Positions 32,565-39,570 of a stretch of 39,570 nucleotides of DNA are shown here, one piece after another; position 1 is the first letter of the stretch; each line of letters begins with the position of its first letter. The notes under the pieces were generated by a model. It ran no database searches and was not told the origin of the DNA. It saw only the letters and a list, made by a program, of their open reading frames with translations. This DNA comes from Croceivirga sp. GTDB taxonomy: Bacteria > Bacteroidota > Bacteroidia > Flavobacteriales > Flavobacteriaceae. Where the stretch lies: contig JANQSA010000026.1 of assembly GCA_028284285.1 (NCBI GenBank), positions 1-39,570 of the forward strand. Direction: 5' to 3'. Both the position numbers and the translations under genes were made by a program.

Positions 32565-33811
32565 GGATATTTAAGTTTGGAGGGGCATCCGTTAAAGATG
32601 CTGAGAGTGTGAGAAATGTGGTGAAGGTGCTCCAAAAAACAGGGCATGAAAACACCTTGTTGGTGGTTTCGGCTATGGGTAAGACTACCAATGCTATGGA
32701 AAAGGTAGTGAATGCTTATTTCTATTCCAGGGAGCAAATGGACGAGGCCGTACAGGAAGTAGTAGACTACCACAAATCCATTTTACATGAGCTTTTTGAA
32801 CCTAAGAACCATGATATTCACCATGTAGTGAATCGTTTGATTGAGGAATTTAAGGGATTTCTAATTTGGAACAAAAGCCCAAAATATGCTTTTGTCTATG
32901 ATCAGGTGGTGGGTTATGGCGAATTGCTTTCTACCGCCATCGTTAGTTCTTTTTTAAAGGAATCCGGTCTTCAAAACCAATGGATAGATGTTCGGGAAAT
33001 GATAAAGACCAACAATAGTTATCGCGATGCGGAAGTGAATTGGACACAAACCCGAAAGTTGGTGAAGACAAAGGTAAATGTCCATACGTTGAATATCACA
33101 CAAGGATTTTTAGGAAGTGATGAAAATAATTTTACTACCACCCTGGGCCGTGAAGGATCGGATTATACTGCGGCTATTTTGGCGTATTGTCTGGATGCGG
33201 ATTCTGTGACGATCTGGAAAGATGTTCCCGGTGTGCTGAATGCGGATCCACGGCATTTTGAGGAAACCCGGAAGCTGGAACAAATCAGTTATCGGGAGGC
33301 GATAGAATTGGCTTTTTACGGGGCTTCCGTGATTCACCCTAAAACGCTACAACCTTTGCAACAAAAGGAAATACCGCTCTATGTAAAGTCCTTCTTACAA
33401 CCAGAGGAAGTGGGCACTGTTGTAGGGAAAGGAGTTAAGATCGCCCCGGAGATGCCTTGTTTTATCGTTAAGAAACACGAGGTACTACTCAAGCTTTCCT
33501 CTTTGGATTTTTCCTTCATCGTAGAGGACAGTATCAGCGCTATCTTTAAATTGTTTCATGACTACAAACTAAAAGTGGATCTGATTCAAAATTCAGCGAT
33601 CAGTTTTTCGGTTTGCCTGGACAATACATTTGGGGGATTGAAGCACCTGCTGCCTATACTTGAGGAGAAGTTTAAAGTAATATGCCATGAAGATGTTTCG
33701 CTTTATACGATCCGTCATTTTAACGAAGAGGCTGTGGAATCTATACTCAACGGATTTGATGTTTTGGTGGAACAACGTGGAAAAGTAACGGTACAACTCG
33801 TGGTGAAATAG
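32561..33811 (+). CDS. lysC: Aspartate kinase (monofunctional)
   Basis: The 416-residue enzyme phosphorylates aspartate, opening synthesis of lysine, threonine, methionine and diaminopimelate. It has the kinase signature KFGGASV (5-11), the GREGSDYTAAILAYCL segment, an LNADPR segment after DVPGV, and YGASVIHPKTLQPL. The C-terminal 120 or so residues carry the ACT-domain pair used for feedback control (LKLSSLDFSFIVED and LIQNSAISFSVCL). No homoserine dehydrogenase domain is fused. It is translationally coupled to the upstream acetyltransferase. The substitution of ThrA/LysC naming is uncertain, since only the monofunctional type can be said. The separate ACT-like protein at 10440 is unlinked. 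Confidence 0.93.
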   Translation: MRIFKFGGASVKDAESVRNVVKVLQKTGHENTLLVVSAMGKTTNAMEKVVNAYFYSREQMDEAVQEVVDYHKSILHELFEPKNHDIHHVVNRLIEEFKGFLIWNKSPKYAFVYDQVVGYGELLSTAIVSSFLKESGLQNQWIDVREMIKTNNSYRDAEVNWTQTRKLVKTKVNVHTLNITQGFLGSDENNFTTTLGREGSDYTAAILAYCLDADSVTIWKDVPGVLNADPRHFEETRKLEQISYREAIELAFYGASVIHPKTLQPLQQKEIPLYVKSFLQPEEVGTVVGKGVKIAPEMPCFIVKKHEVLLKLSSLDFSFIVEDSISAIFKLFHDYKLKVDLIQNSAISFSVCLDNTFGGLKHLLPILEEKFKVICHEDVSLYTIRHFNEEAVESILNGFDVLVEQRGKVTVQLVVK

Positions 33812-33871
33812 TTAGTTTATCACCTTTACCAACTTCGATTTTTCTATATTTACTGATACTAAATCAATCAA

Positions 33872-35683
33872 ATGGGGCTGGTTTCTGCGAAAGAGGTTGC
33901 CAAGGTCATTCACTTGGAGAAATACGGGTTTGTTGGAACTTTTGTGGGTTGGCTGGTAATGCAAGTCACCCGGATTTCCACGATGAATCGATTCTACGAC
34001 AGGCATAAGGACCTGGATGGCCCCGGTTTTTGTGATGCCATTTTAGAACATTATGAAATTGATTTTGAATTAGTTGAGGAGGAGTTGCAGCGGTTGCCAA
34101 AAAATGGCCCCTTCATCACTATATCCAACCACCCGCTAGGTGGAATAGACGGGGTGCTGCTGCTAAAGTTAATGTTGGATAACCGGCCGGATTTCAAAAT
34201 CATAGCCAACTTTTTGCTGCATCGGATAGCGCCCCTGAAACCCTATATTATGCCAGTGAACCCTTTTGAAAATCACAAGGATGCCAAAAGCAGTGTATTG
34301 GGGTTTAAAAACGCGTTGCTGCATCTGAAAAACGGGCACCCCCTCGGGATCTTTCCGGCCGGAGAGGTATCTACCTACAGGGATGGAAAGTTGGTGGTAG
34401 ACAAACCCTGGGAGGAAGCGGCGATAAAGTTGATCAGAAAAGCAGAGGTTCCGGTCGTTCCCATTTACTTTCATGCGAGGAACAGTAGATTGTTCTACCG
34501 TCTTTCCAAAATAAATGATGTTTTCAGAACGGCCAAGTTACCTTCCGAGTTAACCACACAAAGCAGGAGGCCCATAAAGGTACGGATAGGTCAGCCCATA
34601 TCGGTAACTGCTCAAAAAGAAGAGGATACCCTGGAGGGTTTTACAGAATTATTACGAAAAAAGACCTACCTCCTGGCAAACGTGTTTGAAAAAGAAAGCT
34701 TACTGGATAAAGTACCTACCTCTTTAAAGCTGCCCAAACCTCCTAAGAAAATAGCTTCTGCGGTAAGAACAGAAGTCCTTCTGGGAGAGATTGATAAACT
34801 GCGTGAGAAAGGATTACGACTGTTACAGAGCAAAAACTACGAAGTCTTTTTAGCCCAGGAGAAGGATATGCCGTTTTTGCTTAAAGAAATTGGCAGGCAA
34901 CGGGAGATTACCTTCCGGGAGATTGGTGAAGGAACCAACAATGCCGTGGATCTGGACCAATTCGATTCCTACTACCATCATTTGTTCTTATGGGATAATG
35001 AGGAAAAAATAATTGTGGGCGCGTATCGTATGGGATTAGGGGCAGAGATTTTTAAGAAATATGGTATTGACGGGTTCTATCTGCAGGATTTGTTCGGATT
35101 TGAGCCGGAGCTCTATCCCATGATGGAGAAATCTATTGAAATGGGACGGGCGTATATTGTAAAAGAATACCAACAAAAGCCCATGCCGCTCTTTTTGTTG
35201 TGGAAAGGCATTGTACATACCACGCTCCGGTATCCGGACCATAAATACCTCATTGGAGGGGTGAGTATTAGCAACCAATTCTCCAACTTCTCGAAGTCGC
35301 TGATGATCGAATTCATGAAATCGCATTATTGGGATCCCTATGTGGCGCAGTATATTCGACCTAAAAAGGAGTTTAAGGTAAAGCTAAAAGATGCCGATAA
35401 AGAGTTTGTATTTGATGAGACCCAATCCGACTTGAATAAGTTTGATAAGTTAATTGAAGAAGTAGAACCGGGAAGTCTTCGCCTTCCTGTGCTTATTAAA
35501 AAGTACATTAAACAGAATGCTAAAGTGGTGGCTTTTAATGTGGATCCGCTTTTCAACAATTCTGTGGATGGGCTGATGTATATTAAAATTTCAGATCTAC
35601 CGGAAAGTACAGTAAAACCGGTTATGGAAGAATTCCAGGCGGAGCTGGAACGGAAACATGCCGAAACGCAAGTATCTAATTAA
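33872..35683 (+). CDS. Bifunctional acyltransferase, OlsF-like (aminolipid synthesis)
   Basis: The 603-residue protein fuses two acyltransferases. The N-terminal part (about 50-275) is a lysophospholipid-type O-acyltransferase, with SNHPLGGIDG (His-x5-Asp catalytic motif), PVNPFE, and FPAGEVSTYRDG. The C-terminal part (about 300-570) looks like an OlsB-type N-acyltransferase (GNAT-like) with REITFREIGEGTNN, DLFGFEPELYP and GRAYIVKEYQ. This architecture matches OlsF, described in Serratia and Flavobacterium johnsoniae, which makes ornithine lipids from ornithine and two acyl donors. Whether ornithine, glycine or another amine is used here is unknown. The gene is convergent with arsC, overlapping by 8 bases. 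Confidence 0.85.
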   Translation: MGLVSAKEVAKVIHLEKYGFVGTFVGWLVMQVTRISTMNRFYDRHKDLDGPGFCDAILEHYEIDFELVEEELQRLPKNGPFITISNHPLGGIDGVLLLKLMLDNRPDFKIIANFLLHRIAPLKPYIMPVNPFENHKDAKSSVLGFKNALLHLKNGHPLGIFPAGEVSTYRDGKLVVDKPWEEAAIKLIRKAEVPVVPIYFHARNSRLFYRLSKINDVFRTAKLPSELTTQSRRPIKVRIGQPISVTAQKEEDTLEGFTELLRKKTYLLANVFEKESLLDKVPTSLKLPKPPKKIASAVRTEVLLGEIDKLREKGLRLLQSKNYEVFLAQEKDMPFLLKEIGRQREITFREIGEGTNNAVDLDQFDSYYHHLFLWDNEEKIIVGAYRMGLGAEIFKKYGIDGFYLQDLFGFEPELYPMMEKSIEMGRAYIVKEYQQKPMPLFLLWKGIVHTTLRYPDHKYLIGGVSISNQFSNFSKSLMIEFMKSHYWDPYVAQYIRPKKEFKVKLKDADKEFVFDETQSDLNKFDKLIEEVEPGSLRLPVLIKKYIKQNAKVVAFNVDPLFNNSVDGLMYIKISDLPESTVKPVMEEFQAELERKHAETQVSN

Positions 35684-36098
35684 CTAATTCTTCTTTTACA
35701 AAAGTTTCGCAGAATTCTTTTATTTCATCTCTTATTTCCAAAAAAGCAGCATGTCTTTCCTCAGGGGAACCCTCTACCTTAGAAGGGTCGAGAAAATTAT
35801 GGTGTAAGCGCTGTGCATTTTCAGCAGGGATAAAAGGGCAATGTTCTTTGGCATGATCGCATACTGTTATTATATAGTCCCAGTCTATGTTCTGATATTC
35901 ATCCACATGATTAGAAGTATGATGGGAAATATCCACCCCATCTTCTTTCATAATCGCCACAGCATCCGGATTTAAGCCATGGGTTTCTATTCCCGCGCTA
36001 TAAATTTGGGCCAAGCCATCCTGATAGTATTCCAGATACCCATGTACCATCTGGCTTCTGCAGGAGTTTCCGGTGCATAATACCAAAACATTTTTCAT
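35676..36098 (-). CDS. arsC: Arsenate reductase, thioredoxin-coupled (ArsC, LMW-PTP type)
   Basis: The 140-residue enzyme reduces arsenate to arsenite. It has the P-loop CTGNSCR (nucleophile Cys8, Arg14, CX5R) of the low-molecular-weight phosphatase fold. It also has the redox pair Cys80 and Cys87 in VCDHAKEHC, which corresponds to the Cys82/Cys89 pair of the thioredoxin-linked ArsC of Staphylococcus plasmid pI258. It is the last gene of the arsenic cluster, 35 bases after the ArsN1-like gene. It overlaps the convergent olsF-like gene by 8 bases. No arsenite efflux gene (ArsB or Acr3) follows, so an unlinked pump must remove the product. Confidence 0.95.
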   Translation of the reverse strand: MKNVLVLCTGNSCRSQMVHGYLEYYQDGLAQIYSAGIETHGLNPDAVAIMKEDGVDISHHTSNHVDEYQNIDWDYIITVCDHAKEHCPFIPAENAQRLHHNFLDPSKVEGSPEERHAAFLEIRDEIKEFCETFVKEELVN

Positions 36099-36133
36099 GA
36101 TTTCATTTCTTTTAATACGCTTACTTAATGCGA

Positions 36134-36634
36134 CTAATCTATCCCTACCTTAGTACTTCGGCGTTCAAAAAGTAGATTATCTTTCCATTTACCGAAAATC
36201 GTTTTACCCACTTTTTCTCGTTTACCAATATACCGAAATCCTACTTTTTTATGCAATTGGATACTGCCTTCATTTTCAGGAAAGATACCTGACTGGAGTG
36301 TCCAGTATCCGTTTTTTTCACTTTCTTTTATGAGTTGGAGCAGTAACGCCTTGCCTACACCTTTTCCCCATGCGCTTTTGCTAATATAGACACTAACTTC
36401 GGCAACTCCTCCGTAAACACATCTGCTGGAAACTGCGGAAAGCGCTGCCCATCCAATAGTTGTGCCGTTTGTCTCCGCTATGAGTCTGCAACTTTTGAGA
36501 TGGGATTCGTCCCATTGCTCAAAACTAGGAACCTCGCTTTCAAAGGTAGCAATACCTGTGGCAATTCCTTCCTTGTAAATATCGGCCACATCATTCCAAT
36601 CTTTGGGGAGCATAGCTCTAATTAATGGCTTCAT
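36134..36634 (-). CDS. arsN1: GNAT acetyltransferase, ArsN1/phosphinothricin-type
   Basis: The 166-residue protein follows the phosphinothricin acetyltransferase pattern: MKPLIRAMLPKDWNDVADIY, GIATGIATFESEVPS, VYISKSAWGKGVGKAL, VGFRYIGKREK and FGKWKDNLLFERR. ArsN1 enzymes of this type acetylate arsinothricin (an organoarsenical antibiotic) and are encoded in ars clusters, as here; older databases name them phosphinothricin acetyltransferases. Substrate is inferred from context. ATG 36634 is chosen because it falls two bases after the DUF6428 stop. The open frame runs up to 36721, but the extra part is DUF6428 sequence in another frame. It lies between the DUF6428 gene and arsC, all transcribed together. 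Confidence 0.85.
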   Translation of the reverse strand: MKPLIRAMLPKDWNDVADIYKEGIATGIATFESEVPSFEQWDESHLKSCRLIAETNGTTIGWAALSAVSSRCVYGGVAEVSVYISKSAWGKGVGKALLLQLIKESEKNGYWTLQSGIFPENEGSIQLHKKVGFRYIGKREKVGKTIFGKWKDNLLFERRSTKVGID

Positions 36635-36636
36635 CT

Positions 36637-37123
36637 CTAACAGCAACCGACCTCCGTAGCACAATTTTCTGAATAGGATTCCACCGTTTCGGGAATCCCG
36701 CAGCTCTCTCGGGCTTTGCAATTGGTTTTCTCAACCCCAAGTTTAAAAATAATTTGATTGCTATCCCATGAATACTGGTTAACAAAAAGTTGTGTGGTGT
36801 GGAAATCTGGGTTACCATATTCAAATTTTACCTCTGCATCCAGGGGTCAAGGGGCGCATCTTGTCTACTCTTTTAAGAATGCTCAATGCTTTGGAAGCCA
36901 TCATAAAGGTCTTTTTATGCTTTTCCGATGGGCTTTCCCAAAGTTGGATGAGCGTTTCTTCCCAGGCGTCCGAACGGGCGCCGCAGTCCACAGCCTCAAT
37001 GTGTATGTTTTTTACCTCAGTGATATGATAACTGGCCTTCACAAAATTTGAGGGCTGGTATTCAAAAAGGAGGCCTTTTTCCTTGTGGTTTTCCAATAGC
37101 GATAGGAATTCTTGTGTTTTCAT
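36637..37123 (-). pseudogene. DUF6428 family protein with a single-base frameshift
   Basis: Read from ATG 37123 the frame gives a good DUF6428 N-terminus (MKTQEFLSLLENHKEKGLLF, then YHITEVKNIHIEAVDCGA) but derails after MRPLTP. Adding one base back into register at about 36839-36846 (forward CCAGGGG; minus CCCCTGG) restores DAEVKFEYGN, then FHTTQLFVNQYSWDSN, and a Cys-rich ending (TNCKARESCGIPETVE ... CATEVGCC) that stops at 36637. The restored protein has 161 residues. DUF6428 genes are regularly found in Bacteroidota ars clusters, and the Cys-rich tail suggests arsenic or metal binding (inference). The gene could be a genuine pseudogene, an assembly error in the C/G run, or a programmed shift. 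The N-terminal frame starts directly after the arsR stop. Confidence 0.85.
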
Positions 37124-37447
37124 TTAGCAACAGTTTTTGGTTATGGTTGAAAAAAAAGTGTTGATCCGTTGTTGTAGGGCAAACCACTTCTCCTGGTCAA
37201 TACAGTAACAAAGGTTTTTCCCTTCAAATGTCCCTTTGAGCAAGCCAATTTTTTTGATCTCATTGAGATGTTGGGAAATGGTAGGTTGCGCCAGACCAAT
37301 TTCATTAACGAGATCGGTACAGATACAACTGTCTTGTTTACTGATATACTCCAAAATGGCTATTCTGGCAGGATGGGCTAACACCTTTGCTGCTTGGGCC
37401 AATTCATTTTGTTGGAGGGAAAAGATATGTGATTTAGATACACCCAT
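37124..37447 (-). CDS. arsR: ArsR-family transcriptional repressor
   Basis: The 107-residue regulator has the winged helix of the ArsR/SmtB family: VLAHPARIAILEYI, DSCICTDLVNEIGLAQPTIS, HLNEIKKIGLLKG. The pair Cys41/Cys43 in SCIC and the terminal NCC offer thiolates that could bind arsenite and release DNA. It is the first gene of the cluster arsR, DUF6428, arsN1, arsC, with its stop touching the DUF6428 ATG (TAAATG). The 14-base palindrome at 37458-37471 in its promoter region is a likely own operator. The metal could also be another one, but the neighbours argue for arsenic. Confidence 0.92.
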   Translation of the reverse strand: MGVSKSHIFSLQQNELAQAAKVLAHPARIAILEYISKQDSCICTDLVNEIGLAQPTISQHLNEIKKIGLLKGTFEGKNLCYCIDQEKWFALQQRINTFFSTITKNCC

Positions 37448-37457
37448 CTATTTATTT

Positions 37458-37471
37458 AATATTGCAATATT
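37458..37471. promoter_or_regulatory. Palindromic candidate ArsR operator
   Basis: AATATTGCAATATT is a perfect 14-base palindrome that begins 11 bases upstream of the arsR ATG. Placement and A/T-rich symmetry fit ArsR-family operators; binding is inferred. Confidence 0.6.
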
Positions 37472-37486
37472 ACGATTATATTATGA

Positions 37487-37519
37487 AATAAAAAAGGTCA
37501 GCGTAAAAAACTGACCTTT
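37487..37519 (-). terminator. Terminator of the DUF4870-like gene
   Basis: On the minus strand AAAGGTCAG pairs with CTGACCTTT (9 bp, loop TTTTTTACG; forward 37493-37501 with 37511-37519), followed by a T tract. It lies 7 bases after the stop of the 37526-37996 gene and just upstream of the arsR promoter. It should isolate the ars cluster from that gene. Confidence 0.85.
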
Positions 37520-37525
37520 GGTTAG

Positions 37526-37996
37526 TCATAAACTTTTGAACCAATCTTGAAAATAACCCCCCAAAAGCGGTACTTCTTTTTCTTTACCTCCTATTGAATA
37601 AATTAAGCTCATCAACCATAAGATAAACACCCCAATAGAGGCTATCCAACCTATAACTGGTATGAAAGAGAGTAAGATTCCCAGAAGAGCTATTCCAAGA
37701 ACTTGTCTAATGTAAAACGATGCCAATTCCTTTTTAGGGTTATTCATTACCAAAGCAATAATCCATCCAATAAGCGTTATGTGAGCAATTATAGCAATAT
37801 TTTTTCCTGCGTCAGGATTGTCATTACTGAAAACTTCTTTTACATCTTCCTTAAATTCTTTTGCAGTTTCTTTTGCCTCTTCCGTAAACTCATTGGTGGC
37901 CTCCTTGACATCTTCAGCGGCATCTTTTGCCGCTTCCTTAGCTTTGTCAAATGCCTCTTCGGCCTTATCCCCTAGATCTTTGTTTTCTTCAGTCAT
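37526..37996 (-). CDS. DUF4870-like membrane protein with charged coiled N-terminus
   Basis: This 156-residue protein begins with about 55 residues of Lys/Glu/Ala-rich sequence (KAEEAFDKAKEAAKDAAEDV), with a repeating pattern suited to a long amphipathic helix or coiled coil. The C-terminal 100 residues carry three hydrophobic segments (about 67-84, 97-114, 117-135) resembling the DUF4870/Tic20-like family. It is expected in the inner membrane with the charged helix facing the cytosol. The family function is unknown. It has a strong terminator of its own and no co-directional close neighbour. Confidence 0.7.
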   Translation of the reverse strand: MTEENKDLGDKAEEAFDKAKEAAKDAAEDVKEATNEFTEEAKETAKEFKEDVKEVFSNDNPDAGKNIAIIAHITLIGWIIALVMNNPKKELASFYIRQVLGIALLGILLSFIPVIGWIASIGVFILWLMSLIYSIGGKEKEVPLLGGYFQDWFKSL

Positions 37997-38048
37997 GGTT
38001 TTTACGTGTTGGTTGAACTGCTACTAAATGTAACAATTATTTTAATAC

Positions 38049-38435
38049 CTAGAGAAAGGCTTTATCAACAGGTTCCCACAACTCAATTTTATTGCCTTCA
38101 GGATCTAATATCCAACCAAATTTTCCGTAATCGTATTCCTCTACTTCCCCTACTATGGTAACTCCTTCCTCTTCTAGCGCTTTTAGAAGTTCCTTTAAAT
38201 TTTCCACCCTAAAATTCATCATAAACTGCTTTTCGCTGGGCTTAAAATACGAAGTGTCCTCTTTAAAAGGACTCCATTGGGTCATGCAATCCTTTCCTTC
38301 CGCATCTTTCCACCAAAAACTCCATCCATATTGATCCGTTGGAATCCCAAGGTGCTTGTTATACCAATTTTTGATTTTATCGGGGTCTTTGGTTTTAAAA
38401 AAGAAACCTCCCAGACCTGTTACTCTTTTTTTCAC
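38049..38435 (-). CDS. VOC-family (glyoxalase/bleomycin-resistance) protein
   Basis: The 128-residue protein has the vicinal oxygen chelate fold. It shows GLGGFFFKTKDPDKIKNWYN with the first strand-helix, QFMMNFRVENLKELLKALEE in the second unit, and FGWILDPEGNKIELWEP, where the last Glu is the typical metal ligand. It starts with GTG 38435. The family contains lyases, dioxygenases and antibiotic-binding proteins, so no substrate can be given. The protein is cytosolic by its lack of signal peptide. A palindromic element (38481-38531) lies upstream. It is separated from the DUF4870-like gene by about 50 bases on the same strand. Confidence 0.88.
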   Translation of the reverse strand: MKKRVTGLGGFFFKTKDPDKIKNWYNKHLGIPTDQYGWSFWWKDAEGKDCMTQWSPFKEDTSYFKPSEKQFMMNFRVENLKELLKALEEEGVTIVGEVEEYDYGKFGWILDPEGNKIELWEPVDKAFL

Positions 38436-38480
38436 ACGTTTAAATCTTAGTAATTACTTGAAAATATGTTAATTATAAAA

Positions 38481-38531
38481 CCCGCCTGCCGGACGGGCAG
38501 GTTGAGAACGCGTGCAAACGCTACGCTCTCA
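38481..38531. repeat. Double-hairpin intergenic element
   Basis: CCTGCC-GGACG-GGCAGG (38485-38501) is a 6-bp stem with a 5-base loop. It is followed by an imperfect inverted repeat, TGAGA at 38503-38507 and TCTCA at 38527-38531. The GC-rich hairpin contrasts with A/T-rich surroundings and resembles a REP-like unit. It is distinct in sequence from the 27701-27790 element. Confidence 0.55.
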
Positions 38532-38592
38532 CATTAAAAATTTTAAACATCCCCTTTTGTGAAAAAATGCTTAAAATTTATTAATGTTCGTT

Positions 38593-39048
38593 TCATCTTT
38601 TTGTGTTTTTTTCATAAAGGGTGATCCACTCCCTTACCGTCATTTTTTCGCATAATTGTGCAATAAGATCATAGGGAATGTCTTCTGTTTTTTTAAAGCG
38701 GATACAGCTTTTCCCCATATCCAGTTTAGTGGTGGCGTGTTTGGGATATTCGGAAACAAACCAATCCAAAAGTGTAGTATTGGCATACAAACCAGAATGA
38801 TAAAGCGCTATATAATTCTTTTGAGAGGCAAGATTGATAAAAGGTAGTGGTAGTTTTGGATCGCAATGATATCCTTCCGGATATAGCGAATGCGGGACAA
38901 CAAATCCGATCATTTTGTAGTGGATACATTCTTCAAATCCTGAAGGGAGATTACGCTTAATAGTGTCCCTCAATTTGGAAATAGGGATTTTGCGATCTTC
39001 AGGTACCTTTTCTATGTATTCGTCTACGGTGTTGGCATCAATTGTCAT
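38593..39048 (-). CDS. DUF1801 domain protein
   Basis: The 151-residue cytosolic protein follows the DUF1801 (YdhG-like) pattern. It shows TVDEYIEKVPEDRKIPISKL at the N-terminus, SGFEECIHYKMIGFVVP, IALYHSGLY in the middle and MGKSCIRFKKTEDIPYDLIA near the end. The family has an alpha/beta fold with no established biochemical activity. Its ATG is 12 bases after the DUF4199 stop, so the two are probably on one transcript. The stop lies 157 bases from the VOC gene start, with the double hairpin between. Confidence 0.85.
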   Translation of the reverse strand: MTIDANTVDEYIEKVPEDRKIPISKLRDTIKRNLPSGFEECIHYKMIGFVVPHSLYPEGYHCDPKLPLPFINLASQKNYIALYHSGLYANTTLLDWFVSEYPKHATTKLDMGKSCIRFKKTEDIPYDLIAQLCEKMTVREWITLYEKNTKR

Positions 39049-39060
39049 GTGGTGTGGTAT

Positions 39061-39507
39061 TTATCGGCGTTGTAATATGAGTGAAGAGATCAATGATATG
39101 ATTAGCCCAATAATAAATACTATAACAAACATAAAGACGGCTGCCTGGGCACTTGTAAACTCCTGAATTTCGGCAGTGGGATTTTCAGCTTTTATTTTTT
39201 CTGCATACTCCGTAAAAAAGTCCGGGTTTACGAAAGCCGTATAGATGTAATCGGCTATGGCAATTCCGATTGCCGTAACAACAGAAATCATCAAGCCCAG
39301 TATAATACCCTGTTTAAAGCTCACTTTACCATTGTTTTTGGTATCCCTGAAATGACGAATACCAAAAAAGACGAATACCAACGATGCCACAATGGTGGCA
39401 TACCCAAAGATTTCGTTTGTGGTAATATCAAAAGTCAATCCCGCCAGAAATGCCGTGAAGCCTACTAACATTCCATAAACGCTAAATTTAATAACCGATG
39501 TTTTCAT
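39061..39507 (-). CDS. DUF4199 domain membrane protein
   Basis: The 148-residue protein has four hydrophobic segments, at about 9-26, 34-50, 67-86 and 121-144. The middle loop pattern RHFRDTKNNGKVSFKQGIILGL is typical of DUF4199 proteins of Bacteroidota. These are inner-membrane proteins without known function, often encoded next to glycosyltransferase or dihydroorotase genes, none of which is visible here. ATG 39507 touches the stop of a possible upstream frame at the window edge. It is followed by the DUF1801 gene on the same strand. Confidence 0.88.
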   Translation of the reverse strand: MKTSVIKFSVYGMLVGFTAFLAGLTFDITTNEIFGYATIVASLVFVFFGIRHFRDTKNNGKVSFKQGIILGLMISVVTAIGIAIADYIYTAFVNPDFFTEYAEKIKAENPTAEIQEFTSAQAAVFMFVIVFIIGLIISLISSLILQRR

Positions 39508-39570
39508 CTATTTAAAAATTTTGTAATACACTGAAATTAAAGCTATTCCAAAATTTATTACAGATGGAAC
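39508..39570 (-). CDS. Possible 3' end of an upstream gene (window edge)
   Basis: On the minus strand the edge sequence reads as 20 codons, VPSVINFGIALISVYYKIFK, and then TAG, whose last base touches the DUF4199 ATG. The stop/start contact and the hydrophobic content suggest a membrane protein gene ending here. A 20-codon open stretch could also arise by chance. Confidence 0.35.
   Translation of the reverse strand, partial: VPSVINFGIALISVYYKIFK

Noticed and set aside
36635-36721. N-terminal extension of the ArsN1-like acetyltransferase (frame open to 36721)
   Set aside because: These residues come from reading the DUF6428 C-terminal coding sequence in another frame; the natural start is ATG 36634, two bases after the restored DUF6428 stop.

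Overview
The window looks like a chromosomal segment from a flavobacterium (phylum Bacteroidota, probably family Flavobacteriaceae). Three things point there. Several genes have TAnnTTTG-type -7 promoter boxes and no clear Shine-Dalgarno sequences. Type IX secretion (T9SS) and gliding-type C-terminal domains and SDDDD-type surface lipoproteins are present. The family content also fits: DUF1800/DUF1501 pair, DUF6428, DUF4199, a ligase-associated repair operon and an OlsF-type acyltransferase. Genes are tightly packed and most are ordinary housekeeping or accessory genes. I see no tRNA, rRNA, CRISPR array or intact insertion sequence.

Left part (1-9864): the 3' end of an alkaline-phosphatase-superfamily gene with a terminator; a small membrane ORF between two copies of a 14-bp direct repeat; a short ssb with a terminator; an exported hypothetical protein; a small Cys/Lys-rich protein; ferritin; a PAP2 phosphatase; a histone-deacetylase-family gene whose start codon overlaps the stop of metG; and a DUF1800-DUF1501 pair whose second member has both a Tat signal and a T9SS-type C-terminal domain.

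Middle (10030-20353): yraN, an ACT-domain protein, an AlkB-type hydroxylase, an ankyrin protein, a small lipoprotein, an XRE-type regulator with a membrane domain, a membrane protein of unknown function and a flavin reductase. Next comes an A/T-rich lone P-loop ATPase with a C-terminal zinc ribbon. It sits between the intact flavin reductase and a decayed 3' remnant of a second flavin reductase. This looks like an accessory insertion and is the best candidate for an uncharacterised function. A large FN3/propeller lipoprotein follows.

Repair block (20554-30449): mfd, then the ligase-associated DNA damage response operon, read on the minus strand as MBL-fold exonuclease, ATP-dependent ligase, Lhr-type helicase and PdeM phosphoesterase. 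A lipoprotein with a gliding-type C-terminal fold lies between the helicase and pdeM, and a palindromic repeat separates ligase from helicase.

Right part (30538-39570): a TerB-like protein, fbp, a diamine-type acetyltransferase overlapping aspartate kinase, a bifunctional OlsF-like acyltransferase, and an arsenic cluster (arsR, DUF6428, ArsN1-type acetyltransferase, arsC). In that cluster the DUF6428 gene carries a single-base frameshift, and no efflux pump is present in the window. A DUF4870-like membrane protein, a VOC protein, a DUF1801 protein and a DUF4199 protein close the window.
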